Assembly (NCBI GenBank): GCA_021801945.1
Contig: JAKABE010000181.1
Coordinates: 1-6,806, forward strand
DNA from: Acidobacteriota bacterium
Lineage (GTDB): Bacteria; Acidobacteriota; Terriglobia; Terriglobales; Acidobacteriaceae
DNA: 6,806 bases
Direction of reading: 5' to 3'
Below, piece by piece: positions 6,398 through 6,806 of the stretch (positions are counted from its first letter, which is position 1; every line of letters starts with the position of its first letter). The notes under the pieces were generated by a model, which did no database searches, had not been told where the DNA came from, and saw only the letters and a list, made by a program, of their open reading frames with translations. A program made the translations under genes and the position numbers.

Positions 6398-6417
6398 ATC
6401 GGTTGGTGCTCACCGAT
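6398..6417. promoter_or_regulatory. Inverted repeat ATCGGT-N8-ACCGAT upstream of the second exported protein
   Basis: ATCGGT (6398-6403) and ACCGAT (6412-6417) are perfect 6-bp arms around eight bases, 70 bases before the next start codon. The spacing suits either a dimeric regulator site or a small hairpin. No clear -35/-10 pair is visible in the 229-base gap from 6258 to 6486, so its relation to a promoter cannot be fixed. Confidence 0.3.
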
Positions 6418-6486
6418 CCAAGTCCCCAGGAATCCAAAACCGGGATGGAAGCCCCACCGGGTCAACATGTTCAAGGAGAATCTGGA

Positions 6487-6806
6487 ATGCGCTCGAAGAC
6501 GGGGAATTCCGCGTACCGAGGGGTAGTGCTTGTCCTCTTCCTCTTGGTTCCGTTCCTCTTGGTTCCGAGCTCGCTGTTGGCCCAAGCGGCTACCGCCAAA
6601 ATCTCGGGTACGGTTCAGGATGCCGCAGGCAAGGCAATCTCCGGGGCCAAGGTGGTTGCCGAAATCGCGGCAAGCGGCGTATCCGCGCAGGCGGAGACCG
6701 GCGCTAAGGGTGAATACAGCCTGACCGGCCTTACGCCTGGCAGTTATACCGTGCGCGTGACTGTTCACGGGTTCCTAAGCAAGAAGGCGAATGCGACGGT
6801 GACGGC
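6487..6806 (+). CDS. Exported protein with carboxypeptidase-regulatory-like domain, probably an Oar-like receptor (3' end outside window)
   Basis: The reading is open to the window edge (106 full codons). The ATG at 6487 follows an excellent AAGGAG (6473-6478). Residues 1-34 are a signal peptide: MRSKTGNSAYRG, a hydrophobic core containing FLLVPFLLVP, and a cleavage region near SSLLAQA. From about residue 38 there is a CarboxypepD_reg beta-sandwich: ISGTVQDAAGKAISGAKVV, then GEYSLTGLTPGSYTVRVTVHGF. In Acidobacteriota this arrangement is most often the N-terminus of an Oar-like TonB-dependent receptor like the one at 500-4012. Shorter secreted proteins with the same domain also exist, and the plug that would decide is beyond the edge. 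It lies downstream of the antiporter on the same strand, but the 229-base gap and its own strong ribosome binding site suggest independent transcription. Confidence 0.85.
   Translation, partial: MRSKTGNSAYRGVVLVLFLLVPFLLVPSSLLAQAATAKISGTVQDAAGKAISGAKVVAEIAASGVSAQAETGAKGEYSLTGLTPGSYTVRVTVHGFLSKKANATVT
6538..6567 (+). repeat. Exact 15-bp tandem duplication in the signal peptide
   Basis: TTCCTCTTGGTTCCG occurs twice back to back (6538-6552 and 6553-6567), in frame, encoding FLLVP-FLLVP in the hydrophobic core of the signal peptide. The two copies are identical at every base, which suggests recent slippage. Gaining or losing a unit would change the core by five residues without shifting the frame. 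Confidence 0.92.

Noticed and set aside
6040..6768. 242-residue minus-strand open reading spanning the antiporter end and the second exported protein
   Set aside because: It covers two plus-strand genes with clear motifs and has no recognisable domain.
1..6806. CRISPR array, tRNA or rRNA genes, insertion-sequence ends
   Set aside because: No regularly spaced direct repeats, no cloverleaf or rRNA-like segment, and no transposase reading or paired terminal repeats were seen.

Overview
The window looks like a chromosomal segment of a soil-type Acidobacteriota bacterium. The evidence is GC-rich DNA, an Oar-like TonB-dependent receptor with the ELPLNGRDF plug signature common in that phylum, the start of a second secreted protein with the same kind of N-terminal domain, and a PadR regulator next to the N-terminal piece of an ADOP-type (acidobacterial duplicated orphan permease) MacB/FtsX-like permease. 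The lineage call rests on these protein families, not on a marker gene.

Layout. Positions 1 to 499 hold no gene I can support, but they include a clean hairpin just upstream of the first receptor. A complete Oar-like receptor gene (500-4012, +) fills more than half the window. Convergent to it, on the minus strand, is a broken ADOP permease: about 142 codons of N-terminus, with one frameshift in a GC run and a stop just after the first membrane helix. Upstream of the remnant on the same strand is an intact PadR regulator (4565-4894, -). Its promoter carries a perfect inverted repeat between the -35 and -10 boxes, and the predicted transcript starts at or within about two bases of the ATG. Divergent from padR is a stand-alone CPA2 cation:proton antiporter resembling KhtU (5124-6257, +). 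After a 229-base gap, the window ends inside a second exported protein with a carboxypeptidase-regulatory-like (CarboxypepD_reg) domain (6487 to the edge, +).

How the parts fit. padR and the permease remnant most likely formed one module, in which PadR controlled itself and the downstream permease. The permease has since decayed, leaving the regulator with an intact promoter and operator but no intact partner in view. The antiporter has no regulatory subunit (KhtT/RCK-like) in the window. The two exported proteins are envelope genes, and nothing in the sequence ties them to padR or the antiporter.

I see no clear sign of a new multi-gene system. The points most worth a second look are the padR promoter/operator with a probable leaderless mRNA, the decayed padR-permease module, and the antiporter without its usual partner.
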